IMG/VR virus record: IMGVR_UViG_3300009161_000070
Coordinates: 1-49,336 of that record
DNA: 49,336 nucleotides
Direction: 5' to 3' (one strand)
From: a virus
Below the pieces are notes generated by a model. It made no database searches. It was not told the origin of the DNA and was given only the letters and a program-made list of their open reading frames with translations. This document shows positions 26,701-34,119 of the stretch, piece after piece. The position numbers were made by a program, and so were the translations under genes. Each line of letters starts with the position of its first letter. Position 1 is the first letter of the stretch.

Positions 26701-27845
26701 ATGGTATAAATTGGTTGGAACGATCTGCTATATCGCCGGTGGCAAACGGTATCACATCTGCCACCTATGTAAGTGGGTCTTTCGTGGTAGTCGGAGCTAA
26801 TACGGCCGGTGTATCAACAAACCCAAGCGATCTTGGAACATCCTCGTATTTCCACGGATATATGGACGAATTTCGTTATACCGATGATTTTTGTAGATAT
26901 ATAGGCTCGTATACTCCATACAAGCGTCAATTCCAAAACCGCTTGACATCTACGCTGACGCCAACGGCCACGAGCGCGCCAATCGATAAAAAAGCTATAT
27001 TTGGATATGGCAACGGTCCTGTCTCGATGACAAACCTTGTGTCCAACACTGGCGTTGTATCAACAGATACGACTGGCGTTGGCACTGCACGCACCTACCT
27101 CGCCGCTGCTGGCTACGGCACGGACAAGGCGATTTTTGGATATGGTACGACGGCGGGGTACAATCCAAATTATTCCATAACCAATCTGGTGAGTAATACA
27201 GGTGTTGTAGCAACTGATACAACGGGTGTTGGCACTGAACGCTGGTTTCTTGCCGCTGCTGGTTACGGCACCGACAAGGCGATCTTCGGATATGGCTACT
27301 CCTCCACCTCAAATGTTTCAATGACAAACCTTGTGTCCAACACAGGCGTTGTATCAACAGATACGACTGGGGTAGGCACTGCACGCAACGGCCCCGCCGC
27401 TGCTGGCTACGGTACGGGCAAGGCAATTTTTGGCTATGGCGTTGGCGACTGGGGGTATGTCTCGCTGATAAACTTTGTCTCCAACACGGGCGTTGTATCA
27501 ACGGACACGACTGGTGTGGGGTCTGCACGCTACGGCCTCGCTGCTGCTGGCTACGGTACGGGCAAGGCAATTTTTGGATATGGCTCCGACAACAGTGGCG
27601 ATTTATCGATTACAAACCTTGTGTCCAACACTGGCGTTATATCAACAGATACGACTGGCGTTGGCTCCATACGCTACAGCCCTGCTGCCGCCAGCTACGG
27701 TACAGACAAGGCAATTTTTGGGTATGGCTACACCAGCCCGTTGGTCTCAACAGTAAACCTCGTATCAAACACTGGCGTTGTAGCAACAGACACGTCCGTC
27801 TCTGGCACTGCCCGCTGGGGCCTAGCCGCAGCGAGCTACGCTTAA
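20703..27845 (+). CDS. 2380-residue multidomain adhesin (Gly-rich, LamG, propeller-like repeats)
   Basis: Order of parts: residues 50-180 Gly-rich domain; 185-401 Thr/Pro linker; 410-646 second Gly-rich domain; 660-683 short Thr/Pro linker; 693-803 third Gly-rich domain; about 809-1050 a LamG-like domain (WAFETWFFR, WHHLAITH, SIYVDGQPV, GYLSNYRI). A second LamG-like domain (FSLKFWYN ... WKHIGVSK ... YSIYIDG) is split by propeller-like repeats at about 1150-1450, and a third (MTIESWIN ... WSNVALTI ... HGYMDEFRY) is split by another set at about 1745-2045, with units like YGNGLFVAVA and TSPDGINWT. Residues 2097-2380 are six KAIFGYG repeats. There is no signal peptide or catalytic motif. Gly-rich and lectin-like parts suit a phage receptor-binding adhesin; a fused assembly artefact is unlikely because the frame is continuous. 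Confidence 0.75.
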   Translation: MPFISAKAIGSVSTLGGLGYSPQKPPNVFIATGGTVAYDGDYVIHTFTSSGTFTVLSGSGDITTMMVGGGGGGGYNCGGGGGGGGYIYQNTTVTTGSYSVVIGSGGAGGTISTNAANGNDSTFNQLTAIGGGGGGGYTNSTGSIGGSGGGASGTGFGPYTPGSGSGTLGYRGGFATLGGTPPSLTNTPTPTNTLTQTVTRTPTLTPSKTPTNTPTRTSTLTPTPTSTNTPTLTRTLTPTTSVTSTPTTTATPTRTSTPTLTSTPTLTPTRTPTTTRTPTLTSTPTLTSTPTLTPTKTPTTTRTPTRTVTATPYATNTSTPTISATSTLTPTLTPTLTSTPTLTATTTLTPTLTATTTLTSTPTPTPTLTKTLTATPTPTPTLTSTPTLTATTTVTSTLTPSVDTPYGGVVFAASGTSYNWTVPANIYFISVVAVGAGGGLISTTAGSGGAGGGSLVYGNNIAVTPGEVLTITAGVAVQNGGGSSSLVVQGGVTILSAGGGSRSNAFGTSGGTWGGTKATDGGNGGAGGGGGAYFSGLGGTLLTTSGGSGGAGGYGGSGGAGTSVGATTVTNGTSGAAGGGGGGSGGGAFSPFAGGGVGIYGQGSSGVYSNGSAGSAGSGGSGVTYGGGRGNPSGVAGDGVVRIIWGIGRAFPSTNVSALETPTPTPTPTPTPTPTRTSTPTLTVTSTYSQFRFYIGAGGGGAGNNGIDASYSAAGTGGAGILNTITGTPAYYAGGGGGGAWPSKSGGLGGTGGGGAGNVLGVGGAGTSGTANTGGGGGASSSTGGITAGAAGNGGSGIVVIKYRASSELLGNDPYFNKNIGLIHSDNTSQNAGNIVDVSGRNEVTINDSMYQGAESPHVNNGWAYFWTGSSSTVAQYTSSNAFIILSNGSSWAFETWFFRTSTALSQSLLDTNLFNVRLNVPTDGDISVNMTGSVGQIFSGSASKVQKLKTWHHLAITHQAPSMSIYVDGQPVVSFITGSTSYTSSGANLLTVGRTWGALTNYFNGYLSNYRISTTASLYTASFAPPRDTLSRTSSTRLLIMHDGTNLHDQNYSASSVISTTFDSTKLKLKTNPFFGALTGSYNSTINGSSIYSETQSAYITTDKSFLTFDPTGAFSLKFWYNTNKLEQNTFISGSTTSSLYLAYNYSNVDDWMYVSQATTSAGTTDYIAYTGTTYVTVGLSNTSSSFSTDGVNWSSRAINVTLDGNFGGIFYTGSVLLAYLSSATTAVPEKAIYSTNNGLTWASTTGLNVGTGNLFIYAMAFGNGTYVALGHDSGVVLPAFFSSANGTVWTRRTTPAVFTASMGSPGVAYGNGTFVGVGAGTDYILRSTVGTSWTSSIKIPSDSPAKNLSAIAYGNGTFVAVGNSSTILRCTDSGLTWNTIPVTPSNLSLSFVVYTGEFFAAAAGRHLITSPDGLTWTYKLLPISINNDFKYLNNKFYINSSAPTAPAAPIYVLTSSFKYCLDFKAPSYSGSIVLRSTASMLSTNFNNTIVPNTWKHIGVSKTTGSRYSIYIDGTNHAEFTDSSSLTGQTKIGPFCGYLSDFTVVSGSYDGKIPTGPETASTDTVILLSGTNPPAVDKTGLNTVITKNIDISNNVRKVGAGSMFFNGSSSYAYSPNWPTHFNASIDRGMNMTIESWINPSSLGTYRPIYSTNTLLDNGFSFGVNTNGKLTVKNYRNSASYTATSSTVIPTGSWSNVALTIYSGSKMSLWVNGTSVGSPTGSFISSSELGYQGTIGSSLENKTAWSIQISPTPGSQSWSDVAYGNGTFVAVANSPSGSLNAVMTSTDGITWTPRAQGAGRGQPWSSLAYGSGLFVAVANARWSFTTDPLYMTSPDGINWTARSTPTSSLNSLTYGNGLFVGGTTGNLFGFLTSPDGINWTPRATGVRAYFNVVYGNGLFVAVSDSTSITIYSNRVMTSTDGITWNLQMVPEFNSWKSVAYGNGLYVAVANNGLNRIITSPDGINWTPRKVGLSAYNKIIYGNGLFVVFAGGTLPTLTSSDGINWLERSAISPVANGITSATYVSGSFVVVGANTAGVSTNPSDLGTSSYFHGYMDEFRYTDDFCRYIGSYTPYKRQFQNRLTSTLTPTATSAPIDKKAIFGYGNGPVSMTNLVSNTGVVSTDTTGVGTARTYLAAAGYGTDKAIFGYGTTAGYNPNYSITNLVSNTGVVATDTTGVGTERWFLAAAGYGTDKAIFGYGYSSTSNVSMTNLVSNTGVVSTDTTGVGTARNGPAAAGYGTGKAIFGYGVGDWGYVSLINFVSNTGVVSTDTTGVGSARYGLAAAGYGTGKAIFGYGSDNSGDLSITNLVSNTGVISTDTTGVGSIRYSPAAASYGTDKAIFGYGYTSPLVSTVNLVSNTGVVATDTSVSGTARWGLAAASYA
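21255..21905 (+). repeat. Thr/Pro-rich low-complexity linker array
   Basis: In-frame degenerate repeats encoding TPTLTPT, TSTPTLT and TATPT-type units, separating two Gly-rich domains. A shorter copy lies at about 22681-22750. The opposite strand stays open across the array, giving a spurious valine/glycine-rich ORF. Confidence 0.85.
26991..27842 (+). repeat. Six KAIFGYG repeats (about 140 bp each)
   Basis: Six units of 45-49 residues with the order KAIFGYG, variable 5-10 residues, S-x-x-N-L/F-VSNTGVVSTDTTGVG, T/S-A-R and a closing LAAAGYGTD. The even spacing suggests a six-bladed propeller or a Kelch/RCC1-like ring. Base use is visibly richer in G and C than in the preceding adhesin sequence. 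Confidence 0.8.
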
Positions 27846-27850
27846 AACTT

Positions 27851-28021
27851 ATGAACCCTTTAGACATTACAAACAATGCTATGAGCAATCCTCAAACACT
27901 ACAAATGTTATCATCAGTAGGTTTGGTTCCACAAGGCACAACATTATTAGAAGCAGGTAGCAAAGAAGATTTTTTTAAATTTGATCTATATTATAAAATT
28001 ATAAGTCAACTTAAAGCATAA
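27851..28021 (+). CDS. Small hypothetical protein (56 residues)
   Basis: ATG at 27851, five bases after the adhesin stop, reading MNPLDITNNAMSNPQTLQ and ending YYKIISQLKA. It is hydrophilic and probably helical at the C-terminus, with no signal peptide or membrane segment. No family is recognised. Its support is position (the only gene-like frame in a 248-base gap on the coding strand) and gap-free fit behind the preceding gene. It could be a small chaperone for the giant fibre, as many phage fibre genes have one, but nothing in the sequence proves that. Confidence 0.5.
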   Translation: MNPLDITNNAMSNPQTLQMLSSVGLVPQGTTLLEAGSKEDFFKFDLYYKIISQLKA

Positions 28022-28081
28022 ATCATAGTTTATCTAATAATTATATACATACAAATCGCGCATAATACGCTTATTTTATAT

Positions 28082-28089
28082 TATTTATA
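28082..28089 (+). promoter_or_regulatory. TATTTATA box 4 bases before a start codon
   Basis: TATTTATA then ATAT and the ATG of the 523-residue fibre gene, in a 72-base gap. Same spacing as at 1573 and 12993. Confidence 0.4.
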
Positions 28090-28093
28090 ATAT

Positions 28094-29665
28094 ATGTCAA
28101 TTACATTAAAGTCACTAAACGTTAGAGGCACTAGCATCGAATCTGCTTCATATTCACAAAAAGCAGATGTTGCTGACAGTGCTGCATATGCAGCAGTTTC
28201 TAACGTGGCGTACACGGCTTCTTATGTTGATTATAGTAATGTAAAAAATTCAACTCCAAGTTCTTCCTTTGCCGGTACATCGTCTTATGCATTAAATTCT
28301 AGCACGGCTTCTTATGTTGAAATAGCAAATACGGCATCATATGTGTTGTTGGCAAAAAGTTCATCGGTTTCTGCATATTCCGACACGGCGTCGTATATAT
28401 CAATTTCTCAAACAGCTTCGTATGTTGGTTACACAAACGTACAAAATATAAATCCAAGCTCTTCGTTTGCTGGCACGTCGTCGTATTCTACTACATCAAA
28501 AACAGCTTCTTATATAGCATGGTCAAATGTTGATGAGACCACAACCGATACGTTTGCTGGTACAGCGTCGTATGCAAATACTGTAGGGAGTGTAGTTTAC
28601 GGGGCAATCACAGACATATCAAGCTTATCTACATTTGCAGGTACGGCGTCATTTGCTAACACAGCACTCACAGCGGTATCTATTCCATACAGCGCAGTTA
28701 CTGATATTACCGCAACATCGGCGTTTGCAGGAACATCGTCCTATTCAACTATTGCTGCAACGGCGTCATATGTTGCGTGGACAAATGTCAATGAATCTAC
28801 AACCGACACGTTTGTTGGCACAGCTTCATACGCAAACAATGCAACGTCTGCCTCGTATGCATTAACTGCATCTTATATCGCGTGGTCAAATATTGATGAA
28901 TCCGCAACGGACATATTTGTTGGTACAGCATCGTATTCAGCCACGGCATCATATGCTTTAACAGCACTAACAGCGTCATTTGCATTAAATGTTCCAGAAA
29001 CTGCATCGTATGCTGCTAGTTCATCATATTCAGTTTTTGCAAACACAGCTTCTTATACTCTTTTTGCGCTTGAAAGCGGATCAACTCAAAACATAACAAG
29101 TAGTTGGGCAAACAATGCAGTTACAGCATCATTCTTGCTTGGTACAATAGACAGCGCGTCATATGCATTAAATGCAAAAACCGCATCATATCTACTAGGA
29201 TCTATTGAAAGTGCGTCATATGCGATAAGAATAGGAAAAAAGATAGTAAATTCTATACCAATTATTGCAAGTTCAGATCAAATTACATCACTTGTTGGTA
29301 TACCATATGAAACCACAGATTTTGGTAGCGAAGTTTATGTTCGTGCAGATTTAACAGACGTATCATCTTGCAGTTTGTCTCTAACCATAGAAAAGGAAGC
29401 TACTGGCCCGACATCTGTTACTTGCAGCTTATCTGTGCAATATTCGGTTGATGATTCTCTTTGGTATTATCTATCAGCAAATCCAGCTAATCTGCCATCG
29501 GTAGCTATGGACTCAGTCGGGTCTAAGCTTGGAGACAGAGTTGCTATAGTATCAGGTTCAAAACAAATTGTAACATTAAGATTAGTCACCAACGGTGGCG
29601 ATGCTTCAAATAACAGTTCAGTAACAATAGGAAATGTTACATTAAACGCGGTATATGACTTATAA
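28094..29665 (+). CDS. TASY-repeat tail fibre protein with distinct beta tip
   Basis: 523 residues. A short header (MSITLKSLNVRGTSIESASY) is followed by TASY nonapeptide repeats and the longer SNVDETTTDTFAGTASY and SNVKNSTPSSSFAGTSSY units. The final 140 residues (NSIPIIASSDQITSLVG to TIGNVTLNAVYDL) are a non-repetitive beta-rich domain unlike the tips of the other fibres, with QYSVDDSLWYYLS at its centre. Likely another fibre with its own tip. It heads a cluster with two smaller relatives; the next start is three bases after its stop. No Shine-Dalgarno is present. Confidence 0.7.
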   Translation: MSITLKSLNVRGTSIESASYSQKADVADSAAYAAVSNVAYTASYVDYSNVKNSTPSSSFAGTSSYALNSSTASYVEIANTASYVLLAKSSSVSAYSDTASYISISQTASYVGYTNVQNINPSSSFAGTSSYSTTSKTASYIAWSNVDETTTDTFAGTASYANTVGSVVYGAITDISSLSTFAGTASFANTALTAVSIPYSAVTDITATSAFAGTSSYSTIAATASYVAWTNVNESTTDTFVGTASYANNATSASYALTASYIAWSNIDESATDIFVGTASYSATASYALTALTASFALNVPETASYAASSSYSVFANTASYTLFALESGSTQNITSSWANNAVTASFLLGTIDSASYALNAKTASYLLGSIESASYAIRIGKKIVNSIPIIASSDQITSLVGIPYETTDFGSEVYVRADLTDVSSCSLSLTIEKEATGPTSVTCSLSVQYSVDDSLWYYLSANPANLPSVAMDSVGSKLGDRVAIVSGSKQIVTLRLVTNGGDASNNSSVTIGNVTLNAVYDL

Positions 29666-29668
29666 AAA

Positions 29669-29998
29669 ATGTTAAAATATGTACAATTTTTGCACCCAAT
29701 TAGTGGAAGTGAAGCTAGATTAATCAGTATCACCGCTTCATTATCAGGCACGGCATCGTATGCGGTATCGTCCTCATATGCCATAAATGCAAAAGGCCAA
29801 TGGAGCGCAAGTAATTTTACTACTACCGCAATAGACCCAGGAGTTGCCGGTTTTAATACATCCGGTCGTCCCGTTCTATACTCATCCGCACAAAACCAAA
29901 GCCGACTAACATATAGTGACGGACAGATTCGATGGATTTTATTTTCTATAATCCCAATAGTGGTCAATTTTACACACACTTATAATAGTTATATGTAA
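29669..29998 (+). CDS. Small fibre-related protein, short paralogue
   Basis: 109 residues. Residues of about 20-80 (SITASLSGTASYAVSSSYAINAKGQWSAS to a GRPVLYSS segment and DGQIRWI) match the N-terminal part of the next gene. After that the two diverge: this one ends in a hydrophobic IIPIVVNFTHTYNSYM, whereas the neighbour continues for about 160 residues. It may be a truncated duplicate or a small cap protein. The gap to the next gene is eight bases. Confidence 0.5.
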   Translation: MLKYVQFLHPISGSEARLISITASLSGTASYAVSSSYAINAKGQWSASNFTTTAIDPGVAGFNTSGRPVLYSSAQNQSRLTYSDGQIRWILFSIIPIVVNFTHTYNSYM

Positions 29999-30006
29999 CA
30001 ATCCGC

Positions 30007-30819
30007 ATGGACAAACTAAGCATATTTAAAAGCATTATAAGTGGAAGCCGAATGATATTGGTTTCTGCGACCGCTTCATTGTCTGGAACAGCTTCGTATG
30101 CAGTATCATCGTCATATGCTATAAATGCAAGCGGGTTGTGGTCTTCAAGCAGTTTTACTGCAAGTGCACAATCTATTGCCGCGTTTGATACTAACGGAAG
30201 ACCAATATTTTTAACTCCTACCACAAACAATACATACATCGCTATTCAAGATGGTGCGATTGTATGGATTCCAATCACAACGGCAGGTGGAACAGGTAAC
30301 TTTGCTACATACGCTGAAATTTTTAGTGATAACGAATATTTGTTTGTTCAATCGGGTTCAAATTTTGCATTTCCAAGCGCGTCGTTTACTAGCGACGAAG
30401 ATATGGTTCTTATACAAGTAAGTGCAAATTTTGCTATACCAAGCAGTTCATTCTCAAGCGACGAAGATAGAATTTATATTCAATCCGGATCAAACTTTGC
30501 TTTTCCAAGTTCTTCGTTTGCAAGTGATGAATTTATTTCTGATATTGGATCAATAAAGCTGACCGGATCTATGGGTGCAAATTTATCGGTTGCAGACACG
30601 CTGGTAATTTATGAACCATCAACTGTTATTACCGGTTCAATGACATATTCAAATTATTTTGAATCTATAGAAACTTATGAAATTCCCACAAACATTTCAA
30701 GTTCTATGGAATCTAGACCAATAATAGATGCCACAGAATATATAGATACTGTTATATCTGTTACATCGTCGTTATTACCAAGATTCACAGCACCATCTTA
30801 TACAACTGCATCTGTATAA
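30007..30819 (+). CDS. Fibre-related protein with FAFPSSSF repeats
   Basis: 270 residues. It shares its N-terminal TASLSGTASYAVSSSYAINA block and NGRPIFLTP / DGAIVWIPI elements with the preceding gene. Residues of about 110-180 hold three 24-residue units of the form SGSNFAFPSSSFASDED, and the rest is beta-rich with repeated SMxSxxIIxAT-like segments. No known domain is recognised. It is probably a structural fibre component, based on the shared TASY-type block and the location between fibre genes and the eight-paralogue array. Confidence 0.5.
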   Translation: MDKLSIFKSIISGSRMILVSATASLSGTASYAVSSSYAINASGLWSSSSFTASAQSIAAFDTNGRPIFLTPTTNNTYIAIQDGAIVWIPITTAGGTGNFATYAEIFSDNEYLFVQSGSNFAFPSASFTSDEDMVLIQVSANFAIPSSSFSSDEDRIYIQSGSNFAFPSSSFASDEFISDIGSIKLTGSMGANLSVADTLVIYEPSTVITGSMTYSNYFESIETYEIPTNISSSMESRPIIDATEYIDTVISVTSSLLPRFTAPSYTTASV

Positions 30820-30844
30820 AATAACACAACAAAAATAATTTTTT

Positions 30845-31927
30845 ATGAGTTTACCAGCATTAGAATGGCGAAAATTACCAGTGAGAGTACTGCAAGTTTC
30901 TCAATCGTCGGCAAATTCATTGCTAGACAACATATACGATATGTTGACAGGATCGGTGTATCATGATAATACGGCCAGAATTCCCGGTAGTGGTAGTGCT
31001 TGGTATAGAGTAACAAAGTTTGTTACAGGATCAAATACAGAAGCAGTTTTTTGTTTTCCTCCAACAAAAACAGAAATGAGCATGTCTGTGATATTTGCCG
31101 GTAAAGCAACATCCGGCACATCAACGACATTTGCCGCTGCAACTGCTAGTATGGAAAATACCATAGCCGGTGGTTTGTTGTATGGCGCATGTGTTAAAGG
31201 CGCAGAATCTTCATCGTTTTCTCAATGGACAAGTTATTATCCATTTGGTTCAAGTTCAAATTCCACGGGATATATGAAAATAGGTCCAAGTGCTAGTGCA
31301 TTTGGGTTATACGACAAATTAACAATCTACGAATCCAAAGAAGCTATTGCATTAACGATGTATGATTTTGCAGGATCTGCAAATTATCCGTTTTTTGCAG
31401 GGGCAATTATTGACCCAGAACAAAGCACGCCAACGTCGTCTATTGATGCAGAAGCGGACGGTAGATTATATGGAACCGCTGGTTTGTCTGGAAATACTGG
31501 ATTATACAGATATATGCATTCGTCACTGGGCAATCTCTCGGGTTCTCTTTTTGAAACTATTGCATGGGATTATGGTGCTAACGTCGATAATCCAAAATTC
31601 AACGTATTTTTACCAAATAGTAGATTTACTATGCCTTGTGCCAGTGAAAAATTTCCGGCCGTCAATATAGGAAATTTTTATCCCAGCTCAAATTATATTA
31701 GACTCTCTGGAAAATTTGTATCAACTCCTATAAAATGCGGAAGAAAATCTGGAAATGATTTTAGTGAAATTCGCAACTATCTCGGCAGACTGCGCGATAT
31801 ATCGGTAATAAGAGATGATTTTGACAATCAAGTTATACGCGACGAGTATGTTGGCAAATTCCTTGGATATACCATAGCATCGTCACAAACCACTCAAAGC
31901 AATGCGATTTTATTAAATTATTCTTGA
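30845..31927 (+). CDS. Paralogue 1 of the eight-gene WRKLP family
   Basis: 360 residues. It defines the family pattern: LEWRKLPVR at the start, NIYDMLTGSVYHD at about 30-42, a GSGSAW turn, TGSNTEAVFCFPP, FSQWTSYYPFGSS, IYESKEAIAL, AGAIIDPEQ, DAEADGRLYG and a C-terminal YLGRLRDI with IRD and a terminal LLNYS. No catalytic motif or known domain is seen; the strand-turn composition suggests a beta-rich structural or receptor-contact protein. The stretch from about residue 215 to 300 is variable in the family. The start is the first ATG after an ATTTTTT leader, with no Shine-Dalgarno. Confidence 0.6.
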   Translation: MSLPALEWRKLPVRVLQVSQSSANSLLDNIYDMLTGSVYHDNTARIPGSGSAWYRVTKFVTGSNTEAVFCFPPTKTEMSMSVIFAGKATSGTSTTFAAATASMENTIAGGLLYGACVKGAESSSFSQWTSYYPFGSSSNSTGYMKIGPSASAFGLYDKLTIYESKEAIALTMYDFAGSANYPFFAGAIIDPEQSTPTSSIDAEADGRLYGTAGLSGNTGLYRYMHSSLGNLSGSLFETIAWDYGANVDNPKFNVFLPNSRFTMPCASEKFPAVNIGNFYPSSNYIRLSGKFVSTPIKCGRKSGNDFSEIRNYLGRLRDISVIRDDFDNQVIRDEYVGKFLGYTIASSQTTQSNAILLNYS

Positions 31928-31970
31928 GATAATACTTTTTTTAATAACCTAACCAAATATATATACATCT

Positions 31971-33017
31971 ATGAGCTTACAACCACTAGAATGGAGAAAA
32001 TTACCAACCCGTACTTTGCAAGTATCGCAGTCGGCCAGTACAATGTTAAACACTATATACGACATGCTAACAGGCTCCGTATATTTCGACGGATCTGCCA
32101 GAAATATCGGCAGTGGAAGTGCTTGGCAGCAAGTCACAAAGTTTGTTACAGGATCAAACACAGAAGCAGTTTATTGCTTTCCTCCTGTAATAACTGAACT
32201 AAGTCAATCCGTGATCTTTACTGGTAGACAAACATCTGCACCGTCGTCATCAGCAGCATCTCCAACGGCAAGTTTGGAAAACGTCTCGTTTCCAGGCTTT
32301 TTATACGCCGCACTTGCCAAAAATGCAGCATCTGCTTCATTCACACAATGGACCAGTGCATTTCCATTTGGATCAAGCTCAAATTCCACTGGATACACGC
32401 AAATATCTTTAGCGACGAATTTATACTCCGTTACAGATAAAATAACAATTTATGAATCTAAAGAAGCTATTGCTGTTACGTTCTATAGACCAGCAACATC
32501 AATTGTTAACGGTATAATCGCAGGTGCTATCATCGACCCAGAGCAAAGTACTCCAACCTCATCCATCGATGCTGAAACCGACGGTAGATTGTATGGATTG
32601 GTAAATTTTCCAGCAGCAGGAATATCAGCAACCTTTTTTGCTAATAATACTTCATTTTTATCGCAACAAAATCAAACTGTCAGCGCACAAGCCGGTGATA
32701 TAGCAAGATTTGTCGCGTTCAAACCCAGTACTGGATTTACAATGGGCGTTACAACAGACAAGCATTCGGTTGGGTTGACGCCTAGTATCAGATATACAAC
32801 AATGTCTGGTAAGTTTGTAGACACCGCATTAAAGTGCGCCAGATTTGACGACGGTACAGCCACTTCTTATATAGGAAGATTGCGCGATATTACTATGACA
32901 AAAAATACTCCGTTGAATTATATTATCAGAGATAACACCTCCGGAGCTATTTCTGGATATATAATATCCGCCAACGAATCTGGTGTGAATAACGCTGTGA
33001 TGTTAAACCACGCTTAA
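31971..33017 (+). CDS. Paralogue 2 of the WRKLP family
   Basis: 348 residues, starting MSLQPLEWRKLPTRTLQ. All family landmarks are present (YDMLTGSVYFDG, GSGSAW, TEAVYCFPP, FTQWTSAFPFGSS, YESKEAIAV, AGAIIDPEQ, DAETDGRLYG, IGRLRDI). The middle cysteine seen in paralogue 1 (GACVKG) is replaced (ALAKNA), while the first (CFPP) and last (LKCARF) are kept. It ends VMLNHA. A 43-base gap precedes it; the next gene follows after six bases. Function unknown. Confidence 0.6.
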   Translation: MSLQPLEWRKLPTRTLQVSQSASTMLNTIYDMLTGSVYFDGSARNIGSGSAWQQVTKFVTGSNTEAVYCFPPVITELSQSVIFTGRQTSAPSSSAASPTASLENVSFPGFLYAALAKNAASASFTQWTSAFPFGSSSNSTGYTQISLATNLYSVTDKITIYESKEAIAVTFYRPATSIVNGIIAGAIIDPEQSTPTSSIDAETDGRLYGLVNFPAAGISATFFANNTSFLSQQNQTVSAQAGDIARFVAFKPSTGFTMGVTTDKHSVGLTPSIRYTTMSGKFVDTALKCARFDDGTATSYIGRLRDITMTKNTPLNYIIRDNTSGAISGYIISANESGVNNAVMLNHA

Positions 33018-33023
33018 TTTTTT

Positions 33024-34103
33024 ATGGCACTACTACCACCACTTGAATGGAGAAAGTTACCTGTCAGAATTATACAAAGCGCATCATTGTCTACAAGTGA
33101 TGCGTTGAATATAGTTTATGACATGATGACTGGCTCTATTTACTATGATGGATCAACCAGAATAGCTGGCAGTGGTAGTGCATGGACCGCGTCTGGTAGG
33201 TTTGTAACAGGATCTGCGCTTGAAGCATTTTGGTGTTATCCACCGTTGTTGACTAGTATCAGTCAGTCGATCATGTTTGCTGGTAAAAGCACTGCACCAT
33301 TAACTTCCAGTGCGGCGTCTCCGTATCTTCTATCGGGAAGTGGGGAAAATTCATTTGCTAATACTATTCACATGGCGCATATAAAAAATGCGTCCTCATC
33401 GTTTACTCAGTGGACCAGCCAATTTCCATTCGGCAGTGGATCCGCTTCGTCTGGCTATATAAGAGCAGCAAATACCATAAGTTCCGGTATACTGGGGTCG
33501 AAGTTTGTAATATACGAATCAAAAGAAGCACTTGCATTCATGCACTATACACTGGCACCCAATCTTGTTGCAACAATTGCGGGAGCGGTCATTGATCCAG
33601 AACAAACCGACCCAACCTCATCGTTTGATGCGGAGGTAGATGGTAGAATATATGGAATCATTGGTTCATCTGCGGCCACGCAGGTTCCTACTCCAGCAAA
33701 TTCTTTCTCGGGAAATTTATCAGCGTTTTTAACGGCTGCTGAAGCCGCTTATACTTTTTTATCAAATTTTGGCACCTTAAATTCCCAATCCAATATTTCG
33801 TATTCGAAATTTTATAGTTGGTATCCAAATACCACCGCGTTAATCGGCACAAGCACGGATAAATATAGAGCAGATGCTTATATCAATTTTCAATCTTTAT
33901 CTGGTCGATTAATATCCGCTCCACTCAAATGTTATAATAATACATCTCCACAAACATACCTCGGAAGACTACGCGACATAGCCGTAACAAAAAGATTGCC
34001 ACTTGGTGAAGTTGTAAGAGATTTTAACGGAACGATAATAGGATACACACTATCTGCAACAGAAACCGGTGTGAGCGACACGGTCGTATTCAACCACTAT
34101 TAA
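33024..34103 (+). CDS. Paralogue 3 of the WRKLP family
   Basis: 359 residues, starting MALLPPLEWRKLPVRII. It departs most from the family in the N-terminal third (MMTGSIYYDG, EAFWCYPPLLTSIS in place of TEAVYCFPP) and carries the longest variable segment before the closing LGRLRDI (PTPANSFSGNLSAF onwards). It retains FTQWTSQFPFGSGS, YESKEALAF, AGAVIDPEQ and DAEVDGRIYG, ending VFNHY. Starts six bases after the previous stop behind a TTTTTT leader. Function unknown. Confidence 0.6.
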   Translation: MALLPPLEWRKLPVRIIQSASLSTSDALNIVYDMMTGSIYYDGSTRIAGSGSAWTASGRFVTGSALEAFWCYPPLLTSISQSIMFAGKSTAPLTSSAASPYLLSGSGENSFANTIHMAHIKNASSSFTQWTSQFPFGSGSASSGYIRAANTISSGILGSKFVIYESKEALAFMHYTLAPNLVATIAGAVIDPEQTDPTSSFDAEVDGRIYGIIGSSAATQVPTPANSFSGNLSAFLTAAEAAYTFLSNFGTLNSQSNISYSKFYSWYPNTTALIGTSTDKYRADAYINFQSLSGRLISAPLKCYNNTSPQTYLGRLRDIAVTKRLPLGEVVRDFNGTIIGYTLSATETGVSDTVVFNHY

Positions 34104-34119
34104 AAAGAAATAAAATATT

